The notes: generated by a model not told the origin, from the sequence alone. 64,000 nucleotides of DNA from Eonycteris spelaea (GCA_003508835.1 PUFA01000211.1:186001-250000), one strand, 5' to 3'; shown: positions 20,441 through 32,300, numbered from the stretch's first letter. A program made the numbers and translations.

Positions 20441-22009
20441 GTTGACCCAAATAACCTAGTTGACTATTATGAGAAATGGAAGTTGAGAACTCACAGTTAT
20501 ATTAAAAATAAATCAGCAACAAATAACACCACCAAACTTTACCAGGTCATTGATACGCATGTGGCAGGACCGTTGCAAGGCTATAATGTGATTAATTTCC
20601 ATCCTCCCCAGATGGCTCGTCTTCTTGATTTCATTAACTTAGCAACTAAGCAGTCCTGCATTGTATACAAATATTTTTAAGATCCCTTGCTCATAATGCT
20701 ATGACAGGGTTTGACCACAAATGAAAAATTCTTTCCAACTCCTCTATTATCTTCCTAACTATCCTCCCTCATTTCTAACAAACTTGAAGTAATGTCTCAT
20801 TTTGCACAGATTTCCAAAGCTCTGTACTTTTTGGATGTATAGAGAATTTGGAAGAGATTTTATTTTCCTCCCTGGCTTAGTGTGCCAAGCCGAAGTCAAC
20901 AGAGCTAACTTTAACTCTGCACTGTTGCACGGCAGCGTCCCCAGCACGCTGGCACTTTGGTGGATGTGTCAGGTCACAGACAGAAATTCGAGGTAGGTGA
21001 AGTGCTGCATTTCCAGCTCAATCAACTGGTCAGCAATTATTTATTCTGTGCGAAGGTATAAGGTAGACTTTGTGGGGGATGCAAAATATGGATACAAATT
21101 GCTTGATAAATACATAAATATTCATGAAGTAGCTGTTCCGTGCACAACTCAGTGGCAGTGTAAGGGGGAAGAAGTTTCCCAAAATAAGAAAAAGAAGGAT
21201 TTGGCTAGATAACACCCATTTGGGGTTAAGGCATTCATATATGAAAAGATAGCTAATAGGACAAAATTATTTATGCTAAATATTAAATGAATGACAAAAA
21301 CTATAAATAATTTACCAGTCAGAAAAGACCGGTAAAGGAGATGAGATTAGATATAGATCTTAAAGTGTGAGTAGGATTTTGGCAGGTGTAGGGTATGGAG
21401 TGTATTCTAGCTTGCAAAATGATGCAAGTGGTATCGGTGGGGGGAGGGCATTCACTGCATTTTTTTTCTGCTTCCATTTCAACAAAGAGTTGCTGACTAT
21501 ATGTTCGAAGCATAAACGGTCCAATGGAGAGCTATTGAGGGGATGTATGATCTGCTGGAGAGGGTTGTGTACAAATACAGCCCTAAGCCAGCTTTGGTCA
21601 TGGGAGGTGCAGGAGGTGACTGGTCCAACCTGGAAGAGAGAGAAGAGTCCACAGACTGGTGCCAACTGAACTGGGGCTGGAAGTATACGACATAAATTTG
21701 GCACATGGTTAAGTGGTAAAGGGGAAAGGCCATTTCTGCAAAGGCACAGACAGAATCATGAGCAGTGCGTGGACAAGCTGAAGCGAGGTGAGTTATTCAG
21801 AGTGGCTGGTCTGGGTTTATAGAGGATACAATACAGAAGTAGTGGGCAAAAGACTGTGGGCTGGGCTGGGCTCACAGACCTGGCTAAGAAGCCTCCGCTG
21901 AAAATCCATCATTAAGCAATCAACCAAAACAAGAGAGTTAAGGTTCAGATCCCTACAGAACCCTATGAAAGAACCCCCATTATTCATGAGTAGAATTACC
22001 CATGACTGT
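20441..22009. other. Unannotated intronic sequence
   Basis: No confident call. The 21030-21350 and 21690-21800 stretches have faint reverse-L2 character (for example CAAAGGCACAGACAGAATCA) but are too diverged. Open frames of up to 114 codons (21360-21704, minus) are not recognised. Confidence 0.35.
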
Positions 22010-22260
22010 TATGTTGTATAGCTTTAATTTCTTTACTGAGTCATAGATGAAATGGGCTAATTACTTTAAGACTTAGTGTCTACTTAATTATGAAGGAGTT
22101 ACATATTAATAAAGAGGTTTATATACATTTCCAATGACATTGTTATTTTGCAAATGCTTTTGAGGAGAGACTCTCAGAATTAATTAATAGCACAATCTCT
22201 TGACAAATAGTGAGAGATTGAGAGAAAATGACAAAATAGAAACTTGGCTTGCAGGATGAG
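22010..22260. other. Candidate conserved non-coding segment (AT-rich, TAATTA motifs)
   Basis: Repeat-free AT-rich sequence with GCTAATTAC, CTTAATTATG, CATATTAATAAAG and GAATTAATTAATAG, a density of homeodomain-type cores typical of developmental enhancers. This is composition only; conservation cannot be judged from one sequence. Confidence 0.3.
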
Positions 22261-22730
22261 CTTTGTCCATCCATAATTTTCTAGGCTGGAACACAGCAGA
22301 GATGTCTTAAGTATTCGTCATACGAGCAACATGTATTATGGAATCATAGAATCCAAGATAAGGGACCCTAAGATTTCCTGGTCCATGCTTGAGTTCGTCC
22401 CACAAATCCTTATGTTGGTTACTTCTGGGGCCATTCCAGGCTTCCACAGTGCAGGCTGAGCGGGCCCTCTCTCTTGAATTGACCAGTGTGCTTCCTGTGT
22501 TTCTTCTCATTGGTCCTGGATCTACCCCAGTCCTTTTCCCCTATCACAGCCCTTCTAACTCCTTAACTCAAATGTCATCAGCAAAAGAGCATGATGGCCC
22601 TGGCTGGGACTCCCAAGACCACTGGTGGTCAAAGTGGGAAGAGATCTGGGTTGCAGCACATGTAATGTTTAACATCACTGCCTCTGAGGTTAGACAGCCT
22701 TCTGTCTGTCCATCCATCTGTTCATCACCC
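22261..22730. other. Unannotated intronic sequence
   Basis: Nothing recognised. The 125-codon frame at 22389-22766 (plus) runs into the L2 and is not credible. Confidence 0.35.
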
Positions 22731-22734
22731 CTCC

Positions 22735-23120
22735 GTCGTTCATTTACTCATTCATTCAACAAATGAAGTGAACATTCATTGTATGCCATGTATCTGCTAG
22801 GTATTGAAAACCTAATGGTGGAATGAAACAAAACCAAAACAAACAAAAAGACCTGACTTCAGGAAGCTCACAGTCTCACATAAGAGACTGGCAATAATGA
22901 GAGAATTACAAAGAAATGTAAACTGCAAGTATGCTAAAGGGTTTAAAGAAGAGGTACAAGGAGCCCTGAGGCTACATAAAAGAGCAATTAACTTAGGTCA
23001 GTCAGAGAAGATTCCTTGTGCAGGTGTCAGTGAGCTGAGACCCACAGAGGGGAGGAATTAGCGAGGTGAAAGAAGGGGAGGAAGGCGCAGTGGCAGAATT
23101 CCTGGTAGAGGGAACAGCAT
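22735..23120 (-). repeat. L2 3' end (reverse), well preserved
   Basis: CATTTACTCATTCATTCAAC, AGGAAGCTCACAGTCTCACA, TGTCAGTGAGCTGAGACCCA, GGTAGAGGGAACAGCATGGA and AAGGCCTTGTG follow the reverse L2 3' region in order over about 390 bases. Confidence 0.88.
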
Positions 23121-23340
23121 GGATAAAGGCCTTGTGATCTGAGTTCAAATCCTAATTGTCCTCCTTTGAGCTATATGGCTTTGGTCTTACCTTATCTAGA
23201 TCCTACCTGCTCTAGGTCGGTTTCCTCATTTATAACATGGAGAAAATGACTCTGCACGTCACACCGGTGAAGCCTTTCTGAGCTCAATGTAGGTAGTTAC
23301 TATGAGCACATCACCTGAAGGTCTCATGCTTTAGGGCTTC
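23121..23340 (+). repeat. MIR element next to L2
   Basis: GAGTTCAAATCCTAATTGTC, GCTATATGGCTTTGGTCTTA, GTTTCCTCATTTATAACATG and GTAGGTAGTTACTATGAG match MIR. It adjoins the L2 on its left with no visible spacer. Confidence 0.75.
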
Positions 23341-23745
23341 TATTTTTTTTTCTTTTTTTTTTAAGGAACAGAACCACTATCTCTCCTACATATAACACCC
23401 TTTAAATTTGTTCCCTCTGAGTTTCACAGTATAAATAGCATTGCTCAAAGCAAAGCTGCTTGAGAATAAGAGGGCACGAGGATCCCACCCACTGGCTTCT
23501 ACCTTACGCCCATAGCAGCCCCCTGCCCCCTGTGGCTTGTCAGAATCCCAGGCCTCTGAGGAAAGCAATTTGAAAGACTCCATATTCTGCAATAAAACAA
23601 AGCAAAGCTCAGAGAGATAATGGTTTGCCTGAATTTGTCTCAAAATTTACAAATCCAAGTGAAATTTGCTTCAAATATGATTGGAGCTCATTCTGGGGAA
23701 CATATTCTTCTAAATAAAGAGAAATCCTTGCTCCCATGGAGCGTG
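23341..23745. other. Unannotated intronic sequence
   Basis: It contains T-rich runs at 23343-23363. Nothing else is recognised. Confidence 0.35.
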
Positions 23746-23747
23746 AG

Positions 23748-23945
23748 AGCAGCAAGCACAGTGGAAAGCAGGCAGGCGCGGGCGACAGAAACCTGCAACT
23801 CCCCTTTATAAGGTGAGTGACTTAGCACAAGCCTCTGAAAGGCTCTGAGCCTCAGTTTCCCTATTTTACAAAGGGGATTACAATTGCCTTGTAGTGTTAT
23901 TGAGAATTAGTGAATTTTTAAAGCCCTTTGTAATTACAAATGACT
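23748..23945 (+). repeat. MIR element
   Basis: GTGACTTAGCACAAGCCTCT, GAGCCTCAGTTTCCCTATTT, TACAAAGGGGATTACAATTG and TAGTGTTATTGAGAATTAGT give a good MIR match. Confidence 0.85.
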
Positions 23946-24515
23946 ATTTATATTTATCATGATAAAAGAGAGAATTTAATTTTGCAAATGGCCAAATAGC
24001 ACTTAGGGCTACAATTGATGAGGAAATAATCTAATTGAATAATATTCCATATGTGGTAAAAGAAAGCACAGCATAAAGTAATAAAATACATTTTCTGATG
24101 TAGCTTATTGTTGGTCTTATCAAAAGTCTGAAAAAAAAAAAAAAGAGGTCCAAATAGCTTTTGAGAACAAAACAGCATCACACAGCCTTCAACTCAGAAG
24201 GTGCTGGAATGATTGTACCTATTACTTTATAGTCAGACCAGAGTTATGGCTCATTCCTACTGGGTTTGCTTTTACTATCTAGAGAAGGACATGACTATCC
24301 CAAACCATCTATTCCCCTGAAGAACTAACACAAGCAAACAACACTGACAGAAACTTGTCCCAGAACCTTGTGCAACTTATACATGAAAACAACTTTAAAA
24401 TTCCAAATTTGATAAAATTAAGGAAAGCTCTGAGCCTTGTCATCCCATAGTCTTTGTAAATCTGAAGAGACTTTGTTAATAACTGTAGCAACAATTAGAA
24501 GAATTAACAGTTAAA
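23946..24515. other. Unannotated intronic sequence
   Basis: AT-rich with no repeat recognised. An A15 run lies at 24130-24144. Confidence 0.35.
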
Positions 24516-24519
24516 AAGC

Positions 24520-24665
24520 TATGCAGCTTTGAGCACAGTGTGCCTACACGATCCCATTTGCTGTGACCCTCACGGCAGCAATCCTGAGGTGGTCACTGTC
24601 ACCTCCTTTTGCAGAGTAGGGAACAGACCCAAAGAGAGAACGTGACTTAGAGATGAACACAGAAT
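24520..24665 (-). repeat. MIR fragment
   Basis: ACGATCCCATTTGCTGTGAC, CCTCACGGCAGCAATCCTGA, TTTTGCAGAGTAGGGAACAG and AGAGAGAACGTGACTTAGAG follow reverse MIR. Confidence 0.65.
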
Positions 24666-25255
24666 GTGTTGACTCGCTTCCTTTTCATTAAACTCTGTCC
24701 ATCTCTTTGTCCTAGGCACACTCTGTTCAGCTTATTAGTGTCCACCTTAATCAATATTAATTGCTTTTAAACAGGGATATCACAACAAATTATTATGTGC
24801 CAATTAATTTACAAGATGCTTTTAGAAAATTTTTTTATTACAAAAAATTCATTAGTAAATATTACTTAGCAGAGAAAGTACAGGTAGTATAAAGAAAGCG
24901 AAGGTAAAAAAAAGAAAGAAAAAGTATTTTAAAGGGAAGAATGATCTATTATGTATTAAATTGTAGGTACTTTACCTTATCTCATTTTGTTCTCAATCAT
25001 TATTGGGGAAAAAAAAGAATGAGGGAAAATATGTGGATATATGGTTGATGAAGACAAAGTTAGACCCAGAAAACACAGAATACAGATCTGCAGGCTGTGA
25101 GCTGAAACCCAAGTGAAAAAAAAGCCTGATCAATTCTGTGGTTTGCGTTGCCTGAGAGGAGAAAAGACCACAGTTCTTCAGGGAAGCAAAACGTCCCTCA
25201 ATATAATATTCTCAAAGAAATTTCTCAGGTGAGATTACATACAGGGAACTTTAGA
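24666..25255. other. Unannotated AT-rich sequence, possible conserved core at 24735-24835
   Basis: AATCAATATTAATTGCTTTT, CAACAAATTATTATGTGCCA and ATTAATTTACAAGATGC cluster within 90 bases. It is repeat-free and may be a conserved AT-rich element; no other evidence. Confidence 0.3.
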
Positions 25256-25256
25256 T

Positions 25257-25495
25257 TAGTAATGGTTATGATTTATGGGTCACTTACTATGTCACTGAGG
25301 CATCTAGCTAAATCTACATGCATTATCTCATTTAATTCTTATCGTAGTCCTATATATGGGGATTATGTCCCATATTTTGTAGGTGAGAAACCATAGTTCA
25401 GAGAGGTTAAAAGTGACTTGTTCAGGCCACTCAAGTAGCAAGTAACAGGTGGGATTCCAACTTAGGTGTCCAATTGCCTCTAAAACTATGTTTTT
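25257..25495 (-). repeat. MIR (reverse), near full length
   Basis: ATGGTTATGATTTATGGGTC, CTACATGCATTATCTCATTT, GTAGGTGAGAAACCATAGTT, CAGAGAGGTTAAAAGTGACT and GGGATTCCAACTTAGGTGTC follow reverse MIR closely. Confidence 0.88.
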
Positions 25496-26384
25496 AATCC
25501 TGGGCTAGGGATATTGTCTGATATCCGTGGCCAATGTCTCAACCATATCATTATTTCAAGGCAGTAGTGGGTTTCATAAAGCTGTCCCTTGATGAAACTT
25601 GAAAGAATTGCCCTAAAATAATGTACTTCCATAAAAAGCAATTTTGTTTGGGGCAAGGGGTGTGGGTAGGTTCAAGTACATAGCTCCTTTACTGGTCTAG
25701 CTATCTTTGTTACTTGGATAAATCAGCTGACCTATCCAGTTCTCAATAAAAGAAAAGCAATGCTATTTGGTCCTAACTAGTCCCTCAGTTAGGAAAAAAT
25801 TGAAGTCACGTGAGCAAACCATTGTCAACAACCTGGAAGAAAGTACTAATAAAGTGAAAGTCAGAGTCAATAAACCATTTCAAATATTATTGAGTTTGCA
25901 GTTGTCCATTTTCAAACTCAGTAAAAGAAACATTCTCTTTTAGGTATTTTCCTACTTCAAAGAGAAAGGTATCAAGCTTACATTTTTGGTATACTGAAGA
26001 AAAACAATTTTTTTGAAGTTAAATTCTGTCCATTATAAATGTTGAGGCAAGATTCGATAAGACTGCCCATTGGTTAATTTCAAAAGCAAATGTCAAGACC
26101 CCACAATCGACACCTCGATCGTTGGCTCGAGGGGCAATGTAACACTTTCTCATTCCTTGAAGAAACTACTGATGTGGTCCAATATCTTTAGACCCCCCAC
26201 TTCATGCTAAATTTTTTACTGGGCAAAGAAGTGACTGCAGAGTTGGGCAAGGTGGGTGCTTTGGACAGATTGCTGGAACGGGTAATCGAAAAGTATGTCT
26301 GTCTCTTTCCCTGCCATGGTCTGTTCCATGTATGACAACTAATTCAGAATAAGCTAGTAGTGAGCTAAGAAGGTTCCAGAATGA
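25496..26384. other. Unannotated intronic sequence
   Basis: No repeat or exon recognised. It contains a small CpG-bearing inverted repeat near 26114-26133 (see findings). Confidence 0.35.
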
Positions 26385-27930
26385 TGGCAGAATAAGATAA
26401 CCTGAAGATCCTACTGCCACATACTCTCAGATGTGCTGAATAACATGTAAGAACACTGGATTTTGTTTTTTGTTTTTGTTTTTTTGTCTTTTAAGTAGAT
26501 AGTTGAGTATGAAAGCAAGGGAACATCTCTAGGTGCAAAAAATAAAACAAGAAATTGCAACAATACGTGTCCAATGCTACTCAGCTGCCTACAGTAGGAA
26601 GCAGTATCAGTTACTGTAAACCTCGAGTTTAAATTTCAACATCTACCTGAGAATAGATGAAGGCTTTGAATAGATGAAGCAAGGAGTCGGAACTGAGATT
26701 CCTGCATAAAACTAGTATCCTAAAAGGCTGCATCCTTGATGTACCAGAAGACTAAAATTCTCTGCCTCTGCCTCTGCCTCTATCTCAGAGAAAGGAGAAA
26801 AGGAACCTTATCTCTGCCTGATTACAAGAACACTGAAAAATGAGCTACCTGTGTTGCAAGTGTATTTGGGTTCCAAATATACAATATCTCAGACTCTCAA
26901 GCTGAGAAATCAATGCAAAATGGGTCCTGGAATGGTGCTAGCCCTAGGACAGCTAAGACACCTAAGAAGAAAATAAAAATGGCCCTGGAGAGAGGCTTGG
27001 CCACATGGAATCACCTCAGGAAAGCTCTAATGAACAGCCTCACAGTCCAAAATTGTAGAACACATGAGGATACAATCCATTATATGCCAGCTATTAGATA
27101 GAAAAGACAGGAGGATTAGTATCCCAAGAATTTCAAATGCAAGAATACTCTAAAAACTCCTTTAAATGATTAAATATGGTTTTTAACAGTCAAAAATGTT
27201 TAAAATACTTAAAGACATAAAAGAACCATGTGAAACAATGAAAAATAAATGAGCAGTTCTAAAAAAGACCTACATAAAAAGTATGGAAATAAAAATATAG
27301 TATAATTTGAAAATAAATCAAGGGATTAAACAATAGGTTAGACATAGCTCAATGGAGAATTAGTAAACTGGAAGTAAGATCTAAGGAACTGTTTAGAATA
27401 CAGTAGAGAGAAGTACAGGAGTAAAAGATATGAATAAGGGTAAGAAACATAGGATATAATATGAGTACCAGAAGAAGAATATAGAGGGAGCTAAGGCAAT
27501 ATCTGAAAATAAAATGGCCGAGAAGTTCCTAGAATTAATGAAATCCTCAGATTCAGGAAAGCACAAGTTCCAAATGGGATAAAAAGAAAAAAAAGGTCTG
27601 CACTAGACACATTGTAATGAAACTGCAGATCACTTAAGACAATTGATGACCTAGAAAACAATAGAAAGGGAAAACAGAACTTACAAAGGAACAATAAAAG
27701 AAATAGGTGACTTCTCAGAGGTCAGAAGGTAATAAAATAATACTAACAAAATGTCAACCTATAATAATTATATTCAGCTAAGCTGTTATTGTAGAATAAT
27801 GATAAAATAAAAATTTTCATACAAAGTGAGACAAATGAGAAAGTTTACCATTCGACACCTTTAATGAAAGACTGATCAAAGGTGCATTTCAGGAAAGAAA
27901 CGGAACTAAAAAAAAGAAAGAAGGTAGCCA
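26385..27930 (+). mobile_element. Ancient L1 or HAL1 5'/ORF1 region
   Basis: It opens like an L1 5' region and contains an ORF1-like segment: AAAATGGCCGAGAAGTTCCT, AATCCTCAGATTCAGGAAAG, AGACACATTGTAATGAAACT, ACTTACAAAGGAACAATAAA, GGTGACTTCTCAGAGGTCAG and TGTCAACCTATAATAATTAT. These follow old L1/half-L1 ORF1 in order. The frame is destroyed and no ORF2 follows. A short TGCCTC repeat lies at 26763-26781. Antisense to FARS2. Boundaries, especially the left, are uncertain. Confidence 0.65.
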
Positions 27931-28148
27931 TGATAATACAATGGCTTAGATCACAACCTAGTGAAAGCTAGATTTACTCTCTGTTTTAAAGCTATGGTTT
28001 CGGATGTCCCAGTTTCTAGAGTTAGTCTCCATATTAGATGGTATTCCCAGAATTATACTAAATTGGAGTAAATAACCTAGGAAAACTGATCTCCTGTCCT
28101 GGTCATTCCCATAAAACCTGACTACTCACTGAAACACTGTGAGCAATA
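27931..28148. other. Unannotated intronic sequence
   Basis: Nothing recognised. Confidence 0.35.
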
Positions 28149-28149
28149 C

Positions 28150-28375
28150 ACCAGGAGGGCTAACAGGCTCTGGGTCACACAGCTCATACTAGGTGTGATT
28201 TCTTTGTGGAAAGTTACTTTCTCTAAGCTTAATTTATGACATCTTAAAGTGGGGCTAATAAAACATACTTTGTAGATATATGTGTAGAAGATCCCAACAC
28301 AGCGCCTGTCACAAAATAAATACGCAATAAAAGTTAGCAGCTACTATAATTAATATTAACATTAAAAACTTTGCT
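28150..28375 (+). repeat. MIR element, degraded
   Basis: AAAGTTACTTTCTCTAAGCT, AAGTGGGGCTAATAAAACAT, CAGCGCCTGTCACAAAATAA and ACGCAATAAAAGTTAGCAGC, ending in TACTATAATT, match the MIR 3' two thirds. Confidence 0.7.
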
Positions 28376-29338
28376 AATTAATTTGTTTAATGAGCAGTAG
28401 ATACGTTTATTTAAATAAACGAAAAGTTATGTGTCCTCAGATTTAAAAAGAAAAAAAAAATAAACGAAAGCATTAATATTAACTGAAAATGTACTGATCC
28501 AGGTGCTAAGCACCACACACTCTCCTACTTTCCCCTGCTCCGTGAGCACCTCCAGCTGCACGACGTCTAAGCAGGTCCTCTGCTAGCACCACCATGGTGC
28601 TAATTCCATCCGGGCGGCAAGTTTCTTTAAAACTGTAGGGAAGGGCTAGTGAGTCTGTCTCTGGATCACTGTGTGGACCATAGTTGATTGAAGATGTATC
28701 CTGGTTGGCTTTTTTTCTTTTTTAATTGCTCTCTGCAGTTACCTCTGGCCATAGGAAAAATCAAAATAGCAGAGAGAAAAGACAGATCTGCTGTTCCCTT
28801 TTCAAAGGATAGAACAAAGTCACAAAACTTTATAAGCATCTTAGTATGGGGAGGTGATGAGTGGCAAAAGAAAGAGCTGGATTATTGATGGCTCTATGCC
28901 ATAGTTGATCATTTCTACAATTCAATAAAACACACTCATTCACCTTAGCCTCTAGGTATAGATACAGGTCTATTCCACTGACAGAAACAGCAACTCACAA
29001 CACAGGCAAGTGTCCAAGGAAAAAGCTGCAGAGGAATCTAATACCTCGTTGGCAGATGCTGAGCAGAGTTCTACAGTTGGAATAGAGGCAGAAGTATAAA
29101 TTCTGGGCCCTCAAGCAAAAATGCCAGAGAGGGCACCCTTTCTCTTTGTTACCAACCAAATTAAACTGATGTCCACAGTAGGGCCCCTCTGGCCACCTTC
29201 TTTTTTCAGTGTTTGCAGAAGTGGCTAGTTCATAGTGTTTTCACACGAAATATGTGTTGTCTCTCTCTTTTTCCATCTCCCTTTCCCTCCCTCTGCCTCA
29301 ATGTCCCCAAATCAAGATTGAAGAGTCTTTCTACTTCA
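28376..29338. other. Unannotated intronic sequence
   Basis: Nothing called. A weak reverse-MIR pattern may lie at 28480-28640 (CCAGGTGCTAAGCACCACAC). Confidence 0.35.
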
Positions 29339-29339
29339 T

Positions 29340-29485
29340 TTTAGGCACTTTCATTAAACTATCATACTTCTCAAAACTCTCTTACATGGTATTACTCCCA
29401 CGGTAACAATAAGGAAACTGAGAGCCAGAGGGGTTGTCTGATTTGCCAACCTCACCTGCCCTGCTAGTTGGGGCAGAGCCTGCAG
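29340..29485 (-). repeat. MIR fragment
   Basis: GGTAACAATAAGGAAACTGA, GAGCCAGAGGGGTTGTCTGA and CTGCTAGTTGGGGCAGAGCC match reverse MIR. Confidence 0.65.
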
Positions 29486-29569
29486 GACCTCTCCAGGACA
29501 CCCCACTATCCCTTTCCTAAAATGTGGCTCTGGGAGAGAGATGTGGGGGGCACGGGGAAGGAGCAACAC

Positions 29570-29690
29570 ATGGGATGTCAGGAGGTTCCGGTTCCCGTGA
29601 TGTTAGCCTTCCCCAACCACCTGGGGAATTGCGACCAAGCGCTTAGCATCTCTGGACTTCAGTTTCTTCATGTGGCCTAGAGATTTATTT
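29570..29690 (+). repeat. MIR fragment
   Basis: GGTTCCGGTTCCCGTGATGT, AATTGCGACCAAGCGCTTAG and CTCTGGACTTCAGTTTCTTC match the MIR centre ('gggcaagtcacttaacctctctgagcctcagtttcctca'). Confidence 0.55.
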
Positions 29691-30250
29691 TACTTCAGCT
29701 AAGATTGCTGAGTCCTCCATTCTATGAGTTTCCAGGTGCTTCAATGTCAATCACAAGTAAGGGCAGATGAAAAGCTGGACCCTAGGGGGAAGCCTGTTTC
29801 TGACTTACCAAGGCACCCAATGTCTGTTCTATTCTACCCTGCCTATGATAATTGCTGATAATGACCAGATCATGGGCTGGGAGATCTCGCTGTTTGAGGT
29901 GTCTGAAGGCAGGCTTCAGCAGGGCCATTCTGAGTAAGTAGCTACAAAGCTGCTAATTGGATTCGGCAAGTTGCTGAGTCACTGTCGGGTAAGATCAAGT
30001 TGCTCTGCACAGATGATGAGGCCCATCCTGTCAGCAGCTGAGAACATGTTCTTTGTGATTAAAAAGAACAGGAGTGTGCAAAGACACGTTGTGGATTAGC
30101 TTTCACAATTTACAATGAGTAATTAAAATCGAACAGACCACAATTAGAAAGCATCCACAACCTTATTTTGCCATTTGTCTTTTAATTAATTATGTCCCAT
30201 GATTTAGCTTTAACTCTACACAGATTTCTGATGGGACGGGGGAGAAACAC
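29691..30250. other. Candidate conserved regulatory segment
   Basis: Repeat-free sequence holding an exact NF-E2/MARE-type site (TGCTGAGTCAC, 29972-29982), GCTAATTGGATT at 29953, and a cluster of GTAATTAAAA, ACAATTAGAAAG and TTTAATTAATTATG at 30110-30195. No promoter features. Enhancer activity is inference. Confidence 0.35.
29972..29982 (+). promoter_or_regulatory. NF-E2/MARE-type binding motif
   Basis: TGCTGAGTCAC fits the published NF-E2/small-Maf pattern (TGCTGA[G/C]TCA[C/T]) exactly. A single motif has little predictive value without chromatin data. Confidence 0.35.
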
Positions 30251-31988
30251 ACAGAGCTCAGAGCCCTGATGTATTGGTTATGACATCTTGGAGGAGGGTA
30301 GAAAAGATGCTCAAGTATTTCGTATAAATCACTAATCTTTTCCCTCCTGAGATCTTTGCACATCACAACAGAGATATTAAGCGAGACTGGTCCTTCCCCA
30401 GACTGCCTCTGGGCACACAATGGGTTTAGGAGAACCCTGCAAAGTGGAGCAAGGGCAGAGCTGGTAAGAGGACTTTTTTTTTCCCCTCTCAGCATTTGTA
30501 GGGTGATAAGTGAGAAAAATGTACCATTATGTCATAAAAAAGTAGCATATGATAGGGCACTCTGGCACAAACGAGGTGGGAGAAATAATTTTTCAACGGA
30601 AGAAATTCAGACAGAATCCTTTTTTTGTGATACCAATGGCTTATCACAAATGAGCAGTAACTTGGTGCTTGGCATGTCCAAGGTCTCTGTGTGGAATCAG
30701 GGCCACTGAACAAGGGCTCGAGGAATGAGGGTCCCTGGGGTACAAACTATCTTCCTTGGCACACCTGGGTGTTGATCCAGGCCACCTCAGGCTTCCATTA
30801 GGCTTACCCTGGAGCCAGAAGCAGGCAGGAGAAAAGCATTTATGCATCTGTCTTGTTATTTGAAGTTGGACCATTCGTAAGTTTGCTTTGCTCAAAAGGA
30901 AAAGGTTGCCTGTTACTTGCTGGGAATTGCTGCATTTTTATTATGCACCAAGCACCAAATGTCTAGGACAGTGACACTTGGTCCTCAGGTTGGAAGGTGT
31001 CATTTGCTTAATAAACTAGAGACTGAAAGCCCAAGTCTACTGACCTGAGTCACCTCATTGTCTACTCCTGACCTGCCTCGCTAGATTGATGCACCGAGGA
31101 GGTTCGACATCTATGAGTTTCTGAAATAGTTACTATCACTGCGGTAGGGTCCTTTATGGAGCATTACATTCCAAAATACCATTTATAAACCAGTGAGTTT
31201 GTACGTAGAATGCATGCTCGAACCCAAAAGCAATGTTGTATGTGGTATTAGGATTCTGGCCTAGCCTCTCAAGATCTGCGTAACTTATTACGTCTATGAA
31301 GTTTACCTAATCATGGAAAAATGAAACAAAAAGTTCTTGGTTTAGTTAATAGGTTGAGTTAGTAGGGTGTTCTAGCAAAGCAACATCCAAATGGTGAAGA
31401 AAGATTTAGAAATCCTATAAGAAAGGGTTTGACTAAGAGATGCTCAGAGATCAGTTGGAAAGTTGAAAGAGAGCCTCTTAATAGTCATCTTTTAAATGTT
31501 CTTGCCTTCCTTCTCAGCAAAATAAGAAGTCACCAAGAAACTCCTTCAATTTCCTGCCACCAAATCTACAACTCCATAGCATCCATGCTAACCCCAGCAT
31601 GGTGATATGCATTCTATTGCTGGAAAGTTGCTTTCTCTCTCCTTTATCTGCAAACCCCCTCTCTCTGCTCACTCCTGCCCCAGCTCTCCCATCACTATTT
31701 AGACAAGCCCTAGTCTAGTCCATCTGAAAGAAACTCTCTCTCAATTGGGCCTCATCTCTGGTTAATATTTTCTCTCTTGCCTGTCCTTCACAGCTACATT
31801 TCTGAAAATGATGCTCTCACTGCCTCCCTGTCCTCTTGCCCTGCTCATTTTCCAATCTTGTCTGAGTAAGAGGGTGAGCTGGGGCTGAAGTCCAGCTTGT
31901 ACTGTGCTCACTACATGAGGGGCTGAGTCTGCACTCCAGGAGGGAGGGTGGCGCCCAGCCACCGACTCCTATGAGGGCACTTGAAGGG
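30251..31988. other. Unannotated intronic sequence
   Basis: No repeat or exon recognised with confidence. Frames of 101-117 codons near 30190-30709 overlap on opposite strands and have no recognisable product. Confidence 0.35.
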
Positions 31989-31989
31989 C

Positions 31990-32300
31990 TGCTGAGAATG
32001 CTCTTCTCCTTCCTTCTACATAACCCCTCCGACCTACCCTTCTAGCTCACTAATTCCCACTCATTCCTCAGGTTTCTGCTGGGAAAGTTGAGAAGTTTTC
32101 CCTGGTTCTTGTTTGCATGCTGCCCTGGTATCACTGCTGCTGGGTTGTGATGGTTGGTCACTTGTCTGTGTCCCAACCTCTAGTCTCCACTAACTCTGGG
32201 AGGGCAGGGGCCATGTCTCTCCTTTTTACTACTGGATCCCCAGCACCCAGCATGATGCTTAGCTCAAAGGATGGGCTCAATAGATGTTTGTCAAATGGCA
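31990..32300 (+). repeat. L2 3' end
   Basis: CCCACTCATTCCTCAGGTTT, CTCCACTAACTCTGGGAGGG, CAGGGGCCATGTCTCTCCTT, CTGGATCCCCAGCACCCAGC, ATGATGCTTAGCTCAAAGGA and TCAATAGATGTTTGTCAAAT follow the L2 3' end to its terminus. Confidence 0.88.

Noticed and set aside
26385..27930. Intact L1 ORF1 gene
   Set aside because: Stops in every frame every few dozen codons; only short blocks match.
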